This document shows positions 61,739-64,000 of a DNA stretch of 64,000 nt, piece by piece (the first letter of the stretch is position 1; each line of letters opens with the position of its first letter). This stretch comes from Thamnaconus septentrionalis (Eukaryota > Chordata > Actinopteri > Tetraodontiformes > Monacanthidae): positions 10,266,001-10,330,000 of the forward strand of contig CM020511.1 in the NCBI GenBank assembly GCA_009823395.1, in the 5' to 3' direction. Made by a program: the position numbers and the translations under genes. The notes below the pieces were generated by a model, which was not told the DNA's origin, made no database searches, and saw nothing but the letters and a program-made list of their open reading frames with translations.

Positions 61739-64000
61739 CTAAAGATGCAGGGGTGTGTCCTCAGCCCTCTGTTGTTTTCGCTGTATTTGGCACCTCTAGT
61801 TCTGATTGTGTTGCCTTTGGAATTTGGATTTAATTGCTTGATTAGCACATGGGAATGCCAGTTGTTGTAGAGTATGGATCTGACTCCGATAGACGCTTCA
61901 CTTTTCCCTAATTTCTCTCCAATGGTGTTGTTTTCTCCTGTTTTTTAAATCATGCTATTGTTCTACAAAGGTCTTGGCTGTGTAAGTGTGTGTTTTTTGG
62001 AGAGAGTTGGTTTCGTAAATGTGAACAGACTGAGCGTGGACTGTTTTTAAATGAGCGATGTGAAGGCTCCAGGTACACACGTTCTAGTTAATGATTAAGC
62101 AGTGGCACGGCTGATAAGTGAGGTGAACTTTTAGGGAGTCTGGTTTGTTACTTGTGAAGTGATGTAAGCTGAGGGCCGTGTCATGTGAGTTGCAACAACT
62201 GAACCATCTGAACTGGTCGTGAGTCACACTAGTAGAAATGTTCTGTTTACTTGAAATGGTCATTGAAAGCCGCATTAAAATTCATTCAGTTACCATGGCA
62301 AATGGTGTGCAAGTTACATTTAGTGTTTTTAGGGACTGAGCCAGAGAAGGTCAACCTTGCTCTGGATTTGCTCTGTTTCGACTTTCTTCTTCTCCTTCTC
62401 TTCTTTACAATAGCTTCAAACCCAGATTTGACCCCTAAACATGCTCCAAAGATCACTAAATTGGGCACGCACCTCAGGATGAATTGAAAAGAATTCACAC
62501 CAATCACTCAAATTCTCAATTGTTTTGCTCTTCAAGACCTACATATCACACACTGACATTCTTGACCGAATCAAGCCTGGAAAATCAAAAGTAGTTCACT
62601 TTTTGTCACTGTGTGTTTCTATAAACTCTCACCCTGTCCTTAAAGCATGTGATTGATTTTTACATAATAGCTTCTGCTGTTTTATTATTTGCTCATTCTG
62701 TCCCTTTAGACCTTGGGATCAGTTTCTTCAAGCAGTCAATGAAAGGGAATAAATGAACAAAGCAGGCGTGTCTCAAAGGCTTGAGGTTTAACACAGCTTT
62801 AGTGATCTGACATAAACGCTGAAGTGTTTTGTACAAAATTATTATAATTGTTATTGAATATGTCTGTACTGCAGTTGCAAACACAATTCAGTTCCTCCTG
62901 CCTCAACCAAGACATACATTTCAGTAGTTTGAAGTATGTTCCACTACAAACAACTACAAAAAAGCATACATTTTATATTTATGATGCAAAGAGTAATAAA
63001 CCAGCAACACCTTGACACCAACAGACTAATCGACTTCCCTGAATGAGGTCATCAGTCAGTGGACTTCCTTATTTGTAGTTAAAGCAAAACTGAGGTTGAC
63101 CTGCCACACTCAAAACCAATGTATTTTTCTCAATAAACGTCATCCAGCTTACAGCTTTGGGTAGAGTGTTATAAATCTTGAAGCACTTCAACGCCAGATA
63201 TGTTGCTTCTACCTTATTTTATAGGTTCATAGATCAATAATTACAATGTTCAAAGACTATCCATGTCACTAGCCATACAAATGTTAAGAGAAAAAACATT
63301 TTTTCACACATTTATGTACCAATGTCTTTAACAAAATTCCACGAGTGCACAAACTAGTCTTCCACTCAAACCCAAGAATTCCTTGAGGTTGTAAATAGTT
63401 GTTGCAGCGCTCACTCTGCCAGTAGTGCCAGACCACACTTAACACCCACAACAGTCCGATAAAAATACAGCAGGCCAGTGTACTACTATTGAGCGCAAGT
63501 GCCAACTCACTGTTCATTCTACTCACGCAAGTGTGCTGAATGCTGACATAGCACAGTGCACCCGAGAAATTTAAGTTTCCCCCAGAATTAAATTGATTCC
63601 GCACAGCAGCTTGACAAATTGCGTAAAAAAGATACGCACTTCATTTTCTCCAAGTGCACGTCTTTGTGCTCACAGGGTGCGTGTTTAACTTGTTTCCTCT
63701 AAACGTCAGGTAAATCCTAATCAAAGAAGAACAGAAGCCTCTTTGAAAGTCACCCTGCCTGCCTGTAGGAGCAGGCTGCACAGTCCAAACTCTCGTTTCC
63801 TTCCCTGCTAGAATGGAAATGTGCTTCTATTGTCACTGAGGGATTTGAATAGATACAGATTTCTATCTGCCTCACAAAGTCATACAGCTCAGCATCCTGG
63901 TTTGCTGAAAGGCTTCTGTTCTCTCTCGCACCAACTACCAAATTTAACGTAGACGCTCCAAGTAAACTGGGCCTGGGCTGGAAATAAAGATTGAGGGGAT

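Larger units (their letters stand above)
60963..64000 (+). other. znrf2: znrf2 intron 1, 5' portion
   Basis: The intron starts at the GTAAGA donor. A GGGAC pentamer array lies at 60976-61002, within the tail of the CpG island. A 317-bp hAT-like MITE occupies 61422-61738. The rest (61747-64000) is unremarkable AT-rich intron in which I see no exon and no gene on either strand. I looked for the ZNRF2 zinc-finger exon (FKCPVCSK-type sequence) and did not find it before the window ends. Confidence 0.8.

Overview
This is animal nuclear DNA, most likely from a teleost fish. Three things point there: long AC/GT, CT, GATA and AT microsatellites, many short hAT-type DNA transposons of fish style, and one clearly recognisable vertebrate gene. 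That gene is znrf2 on the + strand, whose first coding exon lies at 60545-60962 inside a CpG-rich promoter. The exon ends in a clean splice donor. Intron 1 runs off the right edge of the window, so the zinc-finger and RING exons are not included. I could recognise no other protein-coding exon.

The first 60 kb is a gene desert or the far upstream flank of znrf2. Nearly every open reading frame there is short, comes from a microsatellite or satellite, or looks random. It holds several mobile-element families. (1) A hAT family at 4262-5385 and 43313-45322 carries a 197-bp tandem satellite studded with telomere-like CCCTAA motifs. The second locus is a full-length hAT insertion with an 8-bp target duplication. 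The first keeps a hAT transposase remnant. In both, the array is bracketed by two copies of the element's right end. (2) A 330-470 bp inverted-repeat family with AGCTGCGTTTCC ends has at least five copies (5469, 9245, 12774, 29764, 51362); some carry a CACGTG palindrome and a CRE-like site. (3) There are several other hAT-like MITEs (17656, 21706, 23193, 28479, 61422). (4) There are decayed LINE pieces: an RT fossil at 31253-31690, a probable RTE-type tail at 8590-8740 and a LINE 3' tail at 56548-56601.

Two GC-rich patches outside znrf2 could be promoters of unrecognised transcripts: 13170-13640, which ends in a short ATG-containing stretch and a good splice donor, and 40780-41490, which starts a chain of consensus splice sites on the + strand. 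Several moderately AT-rich, repeat-free stretches rich in homeodomain-type motifs look like possible distal enhancers, but this is inference and needs cross-species alignment.

I found no bacterial-type system, CRISPR array, confident tRNA, rRNA or miRNA gene. The most interesting item is the telomere-motif satellite captured inside a hAT transposon.
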